Assembly: GCA_900169235.1 (NCBI GenBank)
Contig: FWCC01000064.1
Coordinates: 62,001 to 126,000 of the forward strand
DNA from: Zarea fungicola
Taxonomy: Eukaryota; Ascomycota; Sordariomycetes; Hypocreales; Cordycipitaceae
Length of the DNA: 64,000 nucleotides
Direction of reading: 5' to 3'
Shown here: positions 47,625 through 60,000 of the stretch, in pieces
Layout: every line of letters begins with the position of its first letter
How positions within the stretch are numbered: position 1 is the first letter of the stretch
Notes under the pieces: model-generated
The model's input: only the letters and a program-made list of their open reading frames with translations
What the model was told of the DNA's origin: nothing
The model's database searches: none
Program-made: the position numbers and the translations under genes

Positions 47625-48796
47625 GATGGAGTTTTGAAGTTTGGGTCTTTTTATCCTCTTCTTCTCTTTCCTCGTTTGCGTTTGGGAGGCTTAGTCTGAT
47701 GATATATTTCTTGAAAAGCGATGGCCGGGTTTTTCTTTTATAGAACGACCATCTGTGACATTATGGTTGACATTGAAGCCAACGTGGGCGCATGTCTGCG
47801 AGCGATTGGGGTTTTCAATCCTGTTTGACTCGTGTGGTGGCATGCTAGTAACTAACTATGCCCGAGTGTCGCGGCGCTTGTCGGCCTCGTCTCCAGACGA
47901 CGACTTACAACAACCCCGTTCTGCGGACGAATCGCTCACTTGAAGCCGGTAGCTAGTCAAGCCCACAGCGGGCCTGGTGGCACCCAATCGTCGAGGAGCA
48001 TTAGACGACGAACCCTGCCAAAACAGGGATATAATTATGGGATGGGGCGGAGATGGCCAGGTCGAGTTTCGAGTCAAAGGTTAGTTGTTCACGTCCATTA
48101 TTAACCCAGTATTTGCCTGTTCGGCTGAGGCTATCGGGGCAGCGTACTAGGACAATGGATTGTGAGGAGCGCCACTCGTCGCCAAACGGGAATATGGACA
48201 GACCTCAATGACTTTTTGCAGGATGGTCCAATACTTTTCGTGGTTATTAGTATTATTATTGGTATTATTATTATTATTTCGTTTTTGCTCGTATGGTCTA
48301 GTTTACTCGTCCGCATACTCGGCTGATGATCTATGACTTTGGCTCTGATTGTCCGATTTTCATACTGTGATCATGGCTAGTGGTTGAAGTGACCTCACAA
48401 CCAAAGACTATTTTGAAAGCCTTTCTTAAGGCGCTGCCTCGTCATAATACTGCCACTCATACCGCAGAGTTTTTAGATACTCATACCGCGCAATTTTATT
48501 CCACACGCAGTGTAGACCAATTCCGTTTAGTAAGTCCATGAGCTATGATTGATGATTGTGATGAGCCCGCAAGCTGATGGCCGGTTCAAGCTTTCCGGAC
48601 AAATCGTGAATAGGCACTAATACGTATGACACAGAACGAATGCATGTATAAAGCAGTCGACTCTTTATCTTTTTTTAGGCTTTTTGTGTGTAGTTGTTGG
48701 CTTACCCTACATGCTCAATCGTTCTCAAAGGTGGCGGCTTCAATTCATTTCAGAATCCTCTTGGCGTAGCAGCTCTGCGCCAACATAGCACTCTGT

Positions 48797-48831
<35 letters not shown>

Positions 48832-49196
48832 GGCTTTGGGTAATAACTCACACCTTGCTACTGACTGTCACGGCACGATAGAGGAGTTTGGGTCAGATCA
48901 CGCTGCGGGTTGTCCCAAAATGTAGAGTGAGGATTTTGAGAGTCACGTGTATTAAAACGTGACCTTTCAGTAGTATGGCGTTGGAATGCTACTCACTCGG
49001 GTTCAGGCATGTGCTTGGGCGTGCGACTGCGATGGTTTCAAGAAAAGCATTACCTTGGCAGATCCAAGCAAAAAAACCGGCTCGGAAGTGAGAAATCAAA
49101 CAAGAGAGAACATCGGATCATAAACCGAGTTATTACGCCATTACTCTGGACCACGTATTGACCGATCTACCTGCATCTCAGCCTCTTTTAGAAATC
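47625..49196. other. Divergent intergenic region, about 1.6 kb
   Basis: Separates the sugar porter (minus) and eIF2-beta (plus) starts, so it holds both promoters. It contains an ATT-rich repeat at about 48247-48280 and an (AAAAG)n tract at about 48797-48836. No gene. Confidence 0.6.
48797..48836. repeat. (AAAAG)n purine tract
   Basis: A run of A followed by several tandem AAAAG units, in the divergent promoter region upstream of eIF2-beta. Confidence 0.8.
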
Positions 49197-50752
49197 ATGG
49201 CCACTGAGGTGAGTTGTGCTTGGTCTCCTGGCACACGACCATTGCCTTTTGGAGGGGTCGCAGGCGCTGTAGCCCTGGGCCATTCAGCACACTTGCAGCG
49301 CTTATTATTGCTCTTGCTATCGCTACCCACGACTGTGCCCCTCCATCCCAAATTACCCCACCACTACAAAGGACAACAGAAGTGCTGGCACACTAGCTAG
49401 CGTCGCTCGTCGTTCTTACCTGAAGCTGTTATGGCCACCACACACAAACCTCCAGGCGATGATTTTCTGAGTCACACTAAAAGCAAATCCACCAAATTTC
49501 TCTCCTCTCCCACCCCCACGCGCCTCAGTCCATCTTCCATTCTCCATCCGATCCACGAAGACGTAAAACGGCGTCACATTCTCTGATTGAAGTTTTTTCT
49601 TCTTCAATTGCATCTTTTTTTTCTCACACGAAATCTTCTAACATAGGAACCCCCCTCCACCACCGAGCGCAAGTCTCGTAAGTCAGTCGCCTTTACCGAC
49701 GAGCAAATAGTAGTCGACGCCGACGGATCAGTCACAATGGTCACCGCCGCCGACGAGCCCCCGAAGGACTCGGCCCAGTCCCATGCCGCCCGTACGCAGC
49801 CCCTCTCCGCCGCCCTAGGGGCTTTTACTGATTCCCCTGAAGCTGCCACCACCGATGCTCCCGCTGCCGCCGACGACACCGGTCTCGATCTCTCCCTGCT
49901 AAAGAAGAAGAAGAAGAAGTCGTCCAAGCCCAAGGACGAGGATGGTGCCGATGATGCCGCCGATGAGGATGGCGGTCTCGATCTCTCGATGAAGAAGAAG
50001 AAGAAGAAGAAGGTTAAGGACGCCGCCGCCGCTGAGGACGACGAGTTTGCCGAGAAGCTCAAGCAGCTCGAGGTCCAGGATGGTGCTGCTGAGGGCGCCG
50101 AGGGCGGTGATGCCGGCGCCCAGAGCGGCGACATGGATGTCGGTACGGGCATCTGGGCCCACGACGAGACCAAGAGCATCAACTACAGCCTCCTGCTCAA
50201 CCGCTTCTTCAGCCTCCTCCAGCAAAAGAACCCCGACCACACCCTCAGCGGAACCAAGACGTACAAGATCCCACCTCCACAGTGCATGCGCGAAGGTAAC
50301 CGAAAGACTGTATTTGCCAACATTGCCGAGATTTGCAAGCGCATGAAGCGTTCCGAGGAGCATCTGACGGCCTACCTTTTTGCTGAATTGGGAACCATTG
50401 GTTCCGTCGACGGTAGCAGACGCCTTGTTATCAAGGGTCGCTGGACTCCTGCTCAGCTCGAGACTGTCCTAAGAAAATACATCAGTACGTGCTTTCCATC
50501 CTCCCATTCCTTTTTTTTTTTTTTTTTGCGGGGGGAGGGAGGGTTGTTTTTTCGTACTGTATCATGCTAACCTTTGACACAGTCGAATACGTCACCTGCA
50601 AAACTTGCAAATCCCCTGATACCGAGCTTAGCAAGGGTGAGAACCGTCTGTACTTCGTTACCTGCAACAACTGTAGCTCTCGTCGCAGTGTCACCACCAT
50701 CAAGACTGGTTTCTCTGCCCAGGTTGGCAAGAGAAAGAAGATGCAGGGTTAA
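49197..50752 (+). CDS. SUI3: Translation initiation factor eIF2 subunit beta
   Basis: Three exons: a 12-nt first exon (49197-49208, M-A-T-E), then 49647-50484 and 50583-50752; introns of 438 and 98 nt. The product is 339 residues. The N-terminal half has two lysine blocks preceded by LDLS ([15 protein letters not shown] and [14 protein letters not shown]), the K-boxes that bind eIF5 and eIF2B-epsilon. The C-terminal domain has [18 protein letters not shown], a KYKIPPP-like segment ([20 protein letters not shown]), and a zinc ribbon with CKTC and CNNC. The protein is part of the eIF2 GTPase complex that brings initiator tRNA to the 40S subunit. The first exon is chosen because it puts ATG next to the N-terminal [13 protein letters not shown]; the downstream in-frame ATG at 49737 would lose it. 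The second intron holds 17 T. Confidence 0.94.
50511..50527. repeat. Poly-T run (17 T) in eIF2-beta intron 2
   Basis: Seventeen T followed by a G-rich stretch inside the 98-nt intron, so length variation would not change the protein. Confidence 0.9.
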
Positions 50753-51672
50753 ATGTCGCAAAGAGAAATCTTTTTTTTGCCACGTTCATTGGCCCGTGGC
50801 GCATCTTATTTCTTTGTGCAGATCTTGTCCTGCAATTTCTTCCAAACCAAAATTGCCTGTACCCATTTCCCTTTCCCTGATATACCCCCGGCTTTTCCCG
50901 GAAAGCTAGCGAGATGGGAAAGAATGGAGCTGGATTTTAACAAAACGAACCACTTGGAGCCGGCATGAGGAAGGAAAGAATGGCGAAGAGGGCCGAAGGT
51001 AGACAGAATGGACAGAACTGAGTGTGATGGAGTGAAGGAAAAGGAAAAAGGAGAAGGGACGACATGGTTGGAATATGTGCGAATATAGGCTCCTTAGAAC
51101 CTCACAGCCATGTATATAACGCTGCAATGAGAAAGAAAATGAATCCACGGTTAAACACTTATGCTGGTGAGGCGTGATGTATTTTAAATAGATTAATATA
51201 TTAGCCAAAGCAATTACAATTAAACATGTCTAAATAAAGGCAGGAGAGAAAAAAAAGTGGCATAAATATGCCCCATATGTAAATTGTATATCGCTATGTT
51301 TTTCTGTCTCCCGCTTGTGTTTTGAGAGAAAGACGCAGCACACTCTCATGTTAAAGAAACAAAAACCCCCGTGCCTATTATAAACCCATGGCTTATATAT
51401 CCCAGGTTACCCAGAAACCGATTTTTGTTGTTGCGTTAGATCAAAGAAAAAAAAAGAACAAATGAAAACAGTAAATAAGTAAATGAATGCAGAAACAAGA
51501 AAACAGTATTGTTCTTCTGTTGACCCTTTCCTCGTCTGGACCCTTTCATTCTGTTTCTTTACGCCTCGTCATAGATCAACGTATAAAAACACGCACACGC
51601 ACAGCCGTAGTATACATTATCATTTGAGGGGTGTCTCTGATGGAGGAGGAAAAGGAAAAAAGAAAGATGTGT
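50753..51672. other. Convergent 3' region, about 0.9 kb
   Basis: Lies between the convergent eIF2-beta and Nup133 3' ends; presumably 3' UTRs and poly(A) sites. AT-rich at 51180-51300. No gene. Confidence 0.65.
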
Positions 51673-54600
51673 TTAGAAACTGCCCGGGATATGGCCATTC
51701 AGAGCCTCAGGCATGTCATCCACCACATACTGTCCCGCCGCTGCCGTTGCAGACTGCTCCAGCTCCGGTCCCGCCGCTGCCATATCCGACCGCTGCACCT
51801 CCACCTGTGCCGCGGCCAGACATTCCCGCAGCCAATCCGTCAGACGGTGCTTCTCAATGTTTTGCTTCAGCGACTTGTCTTCCCATTTCATGGCCTCAAG
51901 CTGGCCAGACTGAAACTCGGCACCCAAATCGCGGAACCGGCGGTCGAGGCTTTCCACAAAGACGCCCAGCGCCTCCTGCGGCGACATGGGGCGAAACGGG
52001 TCGCGCTCGTCTTGGAAGCGCACACAGTCAGCAAGTACGGCGTACAGCTCCGTCTGCGCCAGCTGCTCCACAACTTCCCGGTCGTGCTTCAGCTGCGTAT
52101 CATTCATCCTGGCCCAGTCGTCGCGGATGAAGAGCCGGCGCCAGATCAGCCGCTTGGCGTCCTTCACCTCGTCGCCATGGCAGCTGCTCTCGGCCACCTT
52201 CAGAGCCATCCAAAAAGGGTGCGCAATCTCCTCGCTCCAATCGGGCTTGAGGGCGACCAGGGTGAGCAGGTCGATGAGGGTCATAGCATCGAGGGCCTCG
52301 TGCTTGAGAAGCCTTTCCATGCCGTCCTCAAAAAGTTGCAGCAGCGCTTTCTGGCGGCGGGGAATGTTGGTACTGTGCGCATCCATGGCAAAATTGAGAG
52401 CAGCAGCTTCGTCAACGGCGTCATATGTACTGGGGAAGACTTGATTATAGAGCTGATCTTGAATCTTAAGCGTAATTAGCTCCTTCTCAACCTTTGCCAT
52501 CTGGCTTTCTTGCCGTGCCCCGTCCGTCTCAACCTTGAAACCATTTGGCTCCTTCAATTTTTCTTCGGCTTCCGCCAGCAGAGCAAGCTTGCCGAGACTG
52601 AGCTCGACCTTCTTGTTCCAGACTTGCTGCTCCTTGGTAAGAGCTAGGCTCACAAGGGTGCCGGCGGCATGATCCACGTCTTTTTCTTGCTCAATGTCGT
52701 TTATCCAAGAGATGCGTGCCAACTCAGGTTTGCTGCGCAGAAATTGAGTCTTATACCCAATTGTCTCCAAGTCAAATTCTAGGACGGCCTCAACGCCGTG
52801 CTTCTCTAGAAGGAACTCGTAAACCGGGAAGGCGAAATCTTTGCCATAACGGCTAAATCGGTCTTCGAGTTGGGCCTTCTTCGTTTCTCGGAGAGTCTTT
52901 AAACTCTTGGCTCCAGCGGGTGATAGTCCTTGTTGTGCTAGCTGCTGCTCGAGCGATTCAATATGATCAAGTAGAATGACAGCCAGTCCATGAAGCGACT
53001 GGTGCTTCTCTGCGAGCAGAGCGCCTTCTTCCCACTTTCCAGCTCTTGCAAGGAAAACAGACTTTTCAAATCGATCTGCTGCGTAGACCTTGGCAAAGCT
53101 TTGAGCAATTGTCTTGTGCTCAGGGACTGATGCACCCCAACGGGCATATTCTAATACCGAAGTCAGGGCGGCGTCTGTTAAAGAAGGGAGTTCGTCGAAT
53201 ATTCTGGCGAGAATTGTGGCATCCGGCCTGTCGGCTCCTTGAACCCTTTCCAAAGCCAATGCTTGGTGTTTCTTATACCACTGATCTGATAGATCGAGAA
53301 GTCGCTTGATATTGTTGGCAACATAGTGGCAGCCAGTCCACGGCTCAGGCATGCCCTCAAAGGCTTCTCGAAGTATCCCGAGTCGCAACTTTTCGTCACC
53401 GAGACCGTACAGGTCCAAATTCTCCTTTCTAAACTCCAAGGCACCAAAGTGAGTAGCAATGTTTACTTGGATGGCTTCGTTAATCATCATGGTGATTTTG
53501 GCGTCATCGAGTAGGCGATCCTTGTAGAGGGTCTTGATCACTTCGTAGGCCCAGGCAACAAAAAGCTCCAGTCGGAAAACATCGTTAATAAACCAGTGGC
53601 GAACAGCGTCGACTTCGCCAGCAGCAGCAATAGGGTTAGACTTTTGATCCTCGTGAATGAATTCCACGATGGATCCAATGAGGCTCTTCTTGTCATCGGC
53701 GGGCCGGGCAGCCGTAAACGCCTCGTGTCGCTTCCATAGTAGCGTGGCCACATGCATCTTCTCCGCGTTATAAAGCAGACTCCATCGTGTTTTTCGGTCA
53801 AGATCGGCGCCCATGGATTGCAGATGTAATATTAAGCGCTCCAGAGCACTTGAACGCGCGCGAAGATTGTCTTCGAGAGAAGCAGGCAGCGTTGACATAT
53901 ATGTTGTGGTTGAGCTGAGGATTTCCTGGCTAACCTCAAGGGCAGCCGCAGACATCTCCGCCTTTGAAAAGGCAGTTTCTCTCCGCCCATCAAAAACAAG
54001 TGGACTTTCCTTCTTGGCGCCGAAAAAGACGGTCTGTTCAAGTTTGCTTTTGGCTGATACCTGAGGGGCTTGCTCGCTGGCAAATTTATCGATGTCTGTC
54101 GTAATGATGCGGATAACACCGGCACCTCGCACCATAAGTAGTACTGATGGGTTCTTGGTGGCTCTCTGGCGGAAGATACGGTTGTCTTCTTGAACTGTCG
54201 AGGGCATCTCTTCGAAGCCAGATCCGGCTATTTCATGTATATCATCCTCACGGAAGTCGATTACGTCCTCAAAGGAAGGCGGCAAGATATTGTTATCAGA
54301 TTGCAGTTGCGAGTCTGGTGAGTCTGGAGGCACTGCAACCGAGGCCATGACTGTGGCCCGGTCGAAGACAACGAACGCAACTAGTGCGGGCCGGGGGAGA
54401 TACAATCGCGGTGACATGGTGGGCTCGCCACCAACTCTCGGTAAGGGGGTCGAGTAAGAGGTAATGGGGCGGGTCATACCAATCTTGCATGAGTTGGCCT
54501 TGAGAATCACCTCCACGAGTGAGTAACGGGCTACGCTCTTGCGCGTCAAAGAGACTAGCAGAAGCAGATGCTGGACCGACGAGTCATCAATGGCCATGGC

Positions 54601-55934
54601 ATCACTAAGCCTGCTCAGATCTAGGTACTTGTGCTCCAAGCCCTTGGGGACGAATGTGAAGTCAAGGGCCTCTAGGGAATCTGCTGAAAAGTCTTTTGTA
54701 TATGGGTCTGCCTCGTAAAGGGCAGAGTAGAGGTTTTCGCGCATCTCGGCCTCGCCGATATGTTCATTGTGGCCACCGCGATGAATCTTCCAAGCCTGAA
54801 GCTTGCCTTTTGTGGTGAGAGCGACAATGTTTCGCTCACCCACACGCGCAGATCTGTCGGCGCGCACCGCAGCAATCTCGCCACGGAGTGAAAGATTAGA
54901 AAACGCATGACGGATGCTGCCAAATATACCTCCACCCGAGCTTGCAAGGCTTGAACGGAGAAATTGCACAGAGATGGCGGGGCGGCCGTGGTTGTCGCGT
55001 ACACTCATGTAGGCAAGGCGGCCAGAGTTGAAGGTAAGGATAAAGCCTGCTGACTCGGCGCTTGTAATGGCCACCACTTTTTCGCCATGGGACATGCCTG
55101 AAATGCTGTGCTCGACTCCGGTGCGATCCTTCTTGATAAAGGCAAATGTGGCCGCGCTGGAGATGGATTCCCAAAATACTACCTTGCCGCTGGTGGCAGT
55201 AACGACGACCAGTCCCGGCTCCGTAGAGGAAGCTGATGGCGAGACGAAGCAACCGACAGGGAGTGGTTCGCTAGATCTGGGAGGTGCCGGCAGCGTAAAT
55301 GTGAATGTCTCGGGAGACTGTGATGTCGAGTTGTAGGGCCATACTAGCGCGGTCGTGGGCGTGAGGGTCAAGGCATATCCAAATGAGGACGACACTTCGG
55401 CATGTTGTTCAACTGTGAAATCGTCAGCAGGAAAGCCGCAGGATCAAACTCTGAAGACTTACCAGTCCAATCTGACTTGATTCTATCCGGGAGAGCGGGC
55501 AGCTTGGTGACAACATAGGCATTCGTGCTAGTCTGTAGGGGTCACACGATTAGATGGAGATGTTTGGCTGCGGGTAGCGGCTGATTGGGCAGATATGGTC
55601 AACATACCAAGACAAGGCTGCCGTCGCCCTTTTGTGCTGATCTTTCAGCATGCTTGGACTTCTTTATGCGGACATGCGACTCTCTCCGTGGCTGTGGGTT
55701 GATGTTTTCGACGCCAGCATCGACAACAGGCTGTGCAGGGATGCTCTTCTCGACGGGGGCGTCGATGACCTGGGGCTGCACGTCCGGATTCACAAAAGTC
55801 TGCTCTGAAAGTGGGATGCGCTGGCGCTTAGCCTTGGGCTGTGGGACGAGGCTCTCCTGGCTCTTGGGGCGCTGGCGGCGTCGTGAGCGCGTGGCCGTCG
55901 CCGGGCCACCCTCGGCCATGGTTGTGGAAAACAT
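51673..55934 (-). CDS. NUP133: Nucleoporin Nup133 of the nuclear pore outer ring
   Basis: Three exons (55934-55608, 55532-55463, 55412-51673), with introns of 75 and 50 nt, give 1378 residues, normal for the family. The start MFSTTMAEGG is followed by basic clusters RSRRRQRPK and PKAKRQR, which look like nuclear-localisation signals, and then SEQTFVNPDV. The N-terminal half (TSTNAYVVTKLPALPDRIKS, TLTPTTALVWPYN, LAYMSVRDNHGRPA) is the beta-propeller of Nucleoporin_N type; the C-terminal half from about residue 600 is a helical solenoid (HFGALEFRKENLDLYGLGDE, LARAGKWEEGALLAEKHQSL). Nup133 is part of the Nup84/Nup107-160 complex that coats the pore membrane. A second ATG at 55919 has a better context and could be used. 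It is divergent from an AFG1-like gene. Confidence 0.93.
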
Positions 55935-56637
55935 TTTGGGGCAGAGGCAAGAAAAGGCTGCAACAGCAACGCGCAACGGACGGCAAGGGCGCGCAGTGTC
56001 AAGGAATTGATGGAAACAATTAAAAAAAACTAGATGAATGGTGATGAGGCGCGATGCATTTCGAGCATGCAGGCAGCCAAGCGCGAAGAAATCGGGAGAT
56101 CGGTGGTGATGTCTGGAGTTGTTGATGCTAAGGTGAAGCAAGCAATATTGGCGGTGGGCGAAAAACAAACGGCAGAATGAACATGAGCTAGGTACAGTGT
56201 ACAGTACTTTGGCTCGCTGCTGGCTGGCAAACGGGGGCGCTGCCCAAACGATTTTCTGGTAGCTGTGGTTTGCGGCCTGGTGGAGCGCTTCAAACGGGGG
56301 TACGTACCGTCTGCCCCGGATCTGGGTGGGGTGGCGGTATCTGTACACTGTTCTGAGGCAGTTGCTGCCAGTTAACTTTGCACCAGTGAGTTGGCCAGCC
56401 CAAGCCACACCCTCTAGAGCCTCAATATGACTGTCCTGCTGTTATTCCTCCAGCAGCGTCAACGTGTGGCGCCTGATTAGGCTTAGCCACATTTCAGATA
56501 CTGGTACAACTTGCTCTCACTCACCAACGTCTGGGCTCATACATTGGCCGATTAGAGTGGTGCGCAGCTCAGCGCAGTTACCTTATTCTCCTATCTCACC
56601 AGGACATGGAAGGGTCCTCAATTAATCCCCAGCCACC
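55935..56637. promoter_or_regulatory. Divergent promoter region of NUP133 and AFG1-like gene
   Basis: 703 bp between two divergent starts. The minus-strand reading frame of NUP133 stays open upstream, but no family-like residues continue beyond MFSTT. No defined binding site is asserted. Confidence 0.5.
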
Positions 56638-58578
56638 ATGAGGCGTTTATCGACGGCAGTAACCATCACAGACCCTTTGGTCAAATACCAGAGCCTTGTG
56701 TCTGCCGGCTTCTACTCTCCGGACCAGGCACAGCATCGCCTGGCGCGACACCTCCACAAGGTATACCTTCGAATAAAGGATTATTCGCCGCAAAATGAGT
56801 ACCGGCAGCGTCTGAAACAAGCTGCACGTCTTACCGAGACTCAGAAACCAGAACGAGGCTCGGAGAGTATTCTGGCCGTACCGAGCCACGGCATCTGGCG
56901 CAACCCGATCTTCCAACATCTCCTCCCCAATGCAGAGACGAGGGATAGCTTGGCGGTTACTCGCGTGCTGCAAAATCATGAACTGGCCATTGAAATTGAC
57001 TCCCCCAAAGGACTGTTCCTGTCGGGCGAGGTAGGCACAGGCAAGTCTATGCTGCTTGACTTGCTCGCAGAGGGCCTTCCGAATAGGCGCAAGAAGCGCT
57101 GGCATTTCAACACATTTATGCTGTATACGTTTGCACAGCTGGACAAGTACCGAGCTGAAACTCAGAATGGTGCATCTGCGCACAGAAATGAACAGCATTC
57201 GCTGCTTTGGATGGCCAAGAAACTGGTGGATGAGTCTCCTATTCTCTTTTTAGACGAATTTCAGCTGCCAGATCGCGCCGCAAGCAAGATTATTACCCAT
57301 TTATTCATTGCATTCTTTCAGCTCGGCGGTGTATTGATTGCCTCGTCAAACAGAGTGCCCGAGGATTTAGACAAGGCAACTGGCGTCGACTACACAAATG
57401 CGCCACGACTTGGCATCATGCGCAAGTTTTTTGGCGCAGGCCGAGCAGACAGCGAACTGTATGGTCAGGGAAGTGATTTTTCAAAGTTACTGCAAGTGCT
57501 CAGGGCACGGTGTGACTTTTGGCAGATGGAGGGTGTGCAAGATTGGCGACGGCGAGAAGATGTCCACTCACCATCCAATGACGCCGCCGCCTCTGCCCCA
57601 GAAGCTGTCAGGAGCACTGATTTGACAAACGAAGATGGACCCAAATCGAGGAGCTGTCCGCATAATTACTTTTTACAGGGTCACGAGGATGAAAATTGGC
57701 AAGATTTCGTGCGTAACAGGACCTTCTGCCAAAACAGTTCTGATAATTGGCAAGCGGAAACCATTATTGTCTACGGGCGCAGGGTAGCTATCCCGAAACA
57801 CTACGACGGTACTGTGTTTTGGGATTTTGAGCAGCTCGTTGGCACATTCGGTCCGGCAGATTACATTACAATGGCGTCCCTTTTCCACACCTTCATCATC
57901 GACAACGTCCCGACCCTGTCGCTGTTGCAAAAAAACGAAGCTCGCCGCTTCATCACCTTTCTTGACGCGCTCTATGAAGCGCGGTGCAAGCTCATCGTCC
58001 GAGCCGAGAGCCTACCTGATCATCTTTTCTTTCCCACTTCGAAGAAATCGCCCTCAAAAGCAATCGGCCAAGGAGCCACACCGAACCAAGAGACCGAAGA
58101 CAGCGATGCCACCTACTCCGAAACCATTGCAGAGGTATACCAAGACCAAATGTCGCCATTTCGACCCAATGTCTCCTACTACGACACCAAGAGGGCCTCA
58201 TCCCAGTATGACCCAGATCAGGATTCTGCCTTTGTGCTAGAAAAGGAGACGCAGCAATCCAGAGTGAATTTTGCAAACACGAGCGCCTTTACAGGCGAGG
58301 ACGAGCGCTTTGCCTACAAGAGAGCGGCATCGCGGCTCTGGGAGCTGTGCAGCGCTCGCTGGCATGCAAGGACAGGTGAATGGTGGCAGCCTCTACCGAT
58401 TGAGGCGAGGCACTGGGAGGGCGGTACGGCGTCGCAGCTGCTCAGCGAACGCAAGGTAATTTATGGGCAAGATACGGGGGAGAGTATCGGGAAGAGTGTG
58501 GACGTAGACGAGGTGGCAGGACTTTCAAGATACAGGATAGAGCATCTAAAACAGGGCGGCGACCCGGAGCATAAATAG
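56638..58578 (+). CDS. AFG1-like mitochondrial AAA-type ATPase
   Basis: Uninterrupted ORF of 646 residues from ATG 56638 in an ACCATGAGG context. It has Walker A at residues 130-137 (GEVGTGKS), Walker B at 202-207 (ILFLDE) and a sensor-like ASSNRVPEDLD at about 235-245. Flanking segments PKGLFLSGEVGTG and LDEFQLPDRAASKIITHLF are typical of the AFG1/LACE1 family (PF03969). The N-terminus is basic with Arg and Ser/Thr (MRRLSTAVTI), consistent with mitochondrial import. AFG1 relatives help degrade or handle respiratory-chain proteins in mitochondria. An insert of about 60 residues around EDVHSPSNDAAASAPEA and another near PTSKKSPSKAIGQ make it longer than yeast Afg1. It is convergent with a TRAPPC2L-like gene. 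Confidence 0.92.
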   Translation: MRRLSTAVTITDPLVKYQSLVSAGFYSPDQAQHRLARHLHKVYLRIKDYSPQNEYRQRLKQAARLTETQKPERGSESILAVPSHGIWRNPIFQHLLPNAETRDSLAVTRVLQNHELAIEIDSPKGLFLSGEVGTGKSMLLDLLAEGLPNRRKKRWHFNTFMLYTFAQLDKYRAETQNGASAHRNEQHSLLWMAKKLVDESPILFLDEFQLPDRAASKIITHLFIAFFQLGGVLIASSNRVPEDLDKATGVDYTNAPRLGIMRKFFGAGRADSELYGQGSDFSKLLQVLRARCDFWQMEGVQDWRRREDVHSPSNDAAASAPEAVRSTDLTNEDGPKSRSCPHNYFLQGHEDENWQDFVRNRTFCQNSSDNWQAETIIVYGRRVAIPKHYDGTVFWDFEQLVGTFGPADYITMASLFHTFIIDNVPTLSLLQKNEARRFITFLDALYEARCKLIVRAESLPDHLFFPTSKKSPSKAIGQGATPNQETEDSDATYSETIAEVYQDQMSPFRPNVSYYDTKRASSQYDPDQDSAFVLEKETQQSRVNFANTSAFTGEDERFAYKRAASRLWELCSARWHARTGEWWQPLPIEARHWEGGTASQLLSERKVIYGQDTGESIGKSVDVDEVAGLSRYRIEHLKQGGDPEHK

Positions 58579-58796
58579 AAGGGGCATTCTCCCTATAGAA
58601 CCATCTACTGTAGACTAGAAACATTGGAAATGAATTTTGATTACAAGGCATTGCCGCCCATAATAAGCAAAGCCCAATGGACGATATAAAGAAACGCCAA
58701 AGATGTTCCCCAAACGCCAGAGCCATGATTCTCAATACCAAGACAAAGGGAAAACAAGTCAAAAAGACTAGAAATGCCAGAAGACCAATACGTTCT

Positions 58797-59532
58797 CTAC
58801 AAGCTCGTCACGCCTGGAGTCCACGACTCGCCTATGCGCTTCATGTCATCCGCAAACTTTTTGCTTGTAATCTTGGTACCCCCGCGCCCGCCCAGCGGCG
58901 AGTGCTCATCCGGCTCATAAAAGGGGTTCTGCAGCAGCTTGACATAGGCATTCTGCATGGCCCGGAACACGGGCTTCAACTCTGCGTCTCTGAGCCCAGC
59001 GCCTCCAGCAACACCACCCGGTCCATGGCCGCCACCACCCGCGCCGCCTCCATGGTGCACCGAACCACCGCCGGGTGCACCACCGCCGGTGGCGCCAGAG
59101 CCAGAACGAAGCACGGTGCCGTCGACTCGACGGCCGCGCATGTCGACGACGCACACCATGCGGACGCCCGTGTTGGTCTCGAAGCCGTAGGCGGCGAGAC
59201 GGTCGTCAACGGCGTGAAGGAGGCCGAAGTCGCCTGAGAGGCCGACGTTGGAGGCGGCGTTGTGCTTGGCGCGCAGCTCAAACACGTCGACGGTCGAGGA
59301 GAGGAGAAGAGAGAATTCGAGGGGCGTCCGAATGGGCGCGAGGGTGTTGGTGGCCGTGTCGTGGGACGGAAATATGGACATGTGCAGCGGGTTGTTCTAG
59401 GTAGTCACGCTTGGTTAGTTCAACGGGACTGGGAGGATTTGGCCATGCTCAATGGAAAGGATGCGCTTGTCGAAGACGTACATTGCGACCTATTACGCCT
59501 AGGCAGGCGATTGAAGGTATTGCTGTCGTCAT
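58797..59532 (-). CDS. TRAPPC2L/Tca17-like trafficking protein (sedlin family)
   Basis: Two exons (59532-59482 and 59396-58797) with an 85-nt intron give 216 residues. The joined N-terminus reads MTTAIPSIACLGVIGRN then NNPLHMSIFPSHDTA, the usual start of TRAPPC2L proteins (strand, 'GK.NNPLHI...P'). LEFSLLLSSTVDVFELR, GLLHAVDDRLAAYGFETNTG and VRMVCVVDM follow, matching the sedlin longin-type fold; the C-terminus AMQNAYVKLLQNPFYEPDEH also fits. The protein would act in TRAPP-complex assembly on Golgi membranes. A Gly/His-rich insert of about 35 residues (SGSGATGGGAPGGG and following) separates strands and is not part of the core fold as I know it. The ATG at 59532 is the first in the exon. Convergent with the AFG1-like gene 218 bp away. 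Confidence 0.85.
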
Positions 59533-60000
59533 TACTGAGTTGATGTCTCTGGATGCTGAGTGTCTGGAGAGCTGGAGCAAGTTTGTGATGGGGGATGTAG
59601 AGAGAGCTATTGAGCTAGAACGAGTGGGGATGTTGTCATCTCGCTGGTAACCAACTACAACGATCATATGGAAGGGGAACAACAAATAAAGAATTTAATG
59701 AATACGCATTCATTTCATATATATTATTTACAGATCCGTCGAAATCCACGATTTGACGGTGTTGCGCTGCTCTGAGCGCTACCACATGATGATTGGCCAA
59801 GGTACGTCTCTGAGAGCAGAGACCTCTTCTCAAGTATGATGCTGTAAGTGAGAAAACCAGTGTTTCTTTGTTACTGCGCCTGTTCCCAAGTTTAATTAAA
59901 AAAAAAGAAAAATCAAACCAATGCCCGCTAAATGTGATACTTTTTTTTTTCTCCTTTCATTTTCTCCCTGTGCCGTCAAATTGAAGATCTTCGGATTTGT

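Noticed and set aside
51631..52479. 282-codon plus-strand frame at the 3' end of NUP133
   Set aside because: Shadow of the Nup133 coding strand; no motifs of its own.
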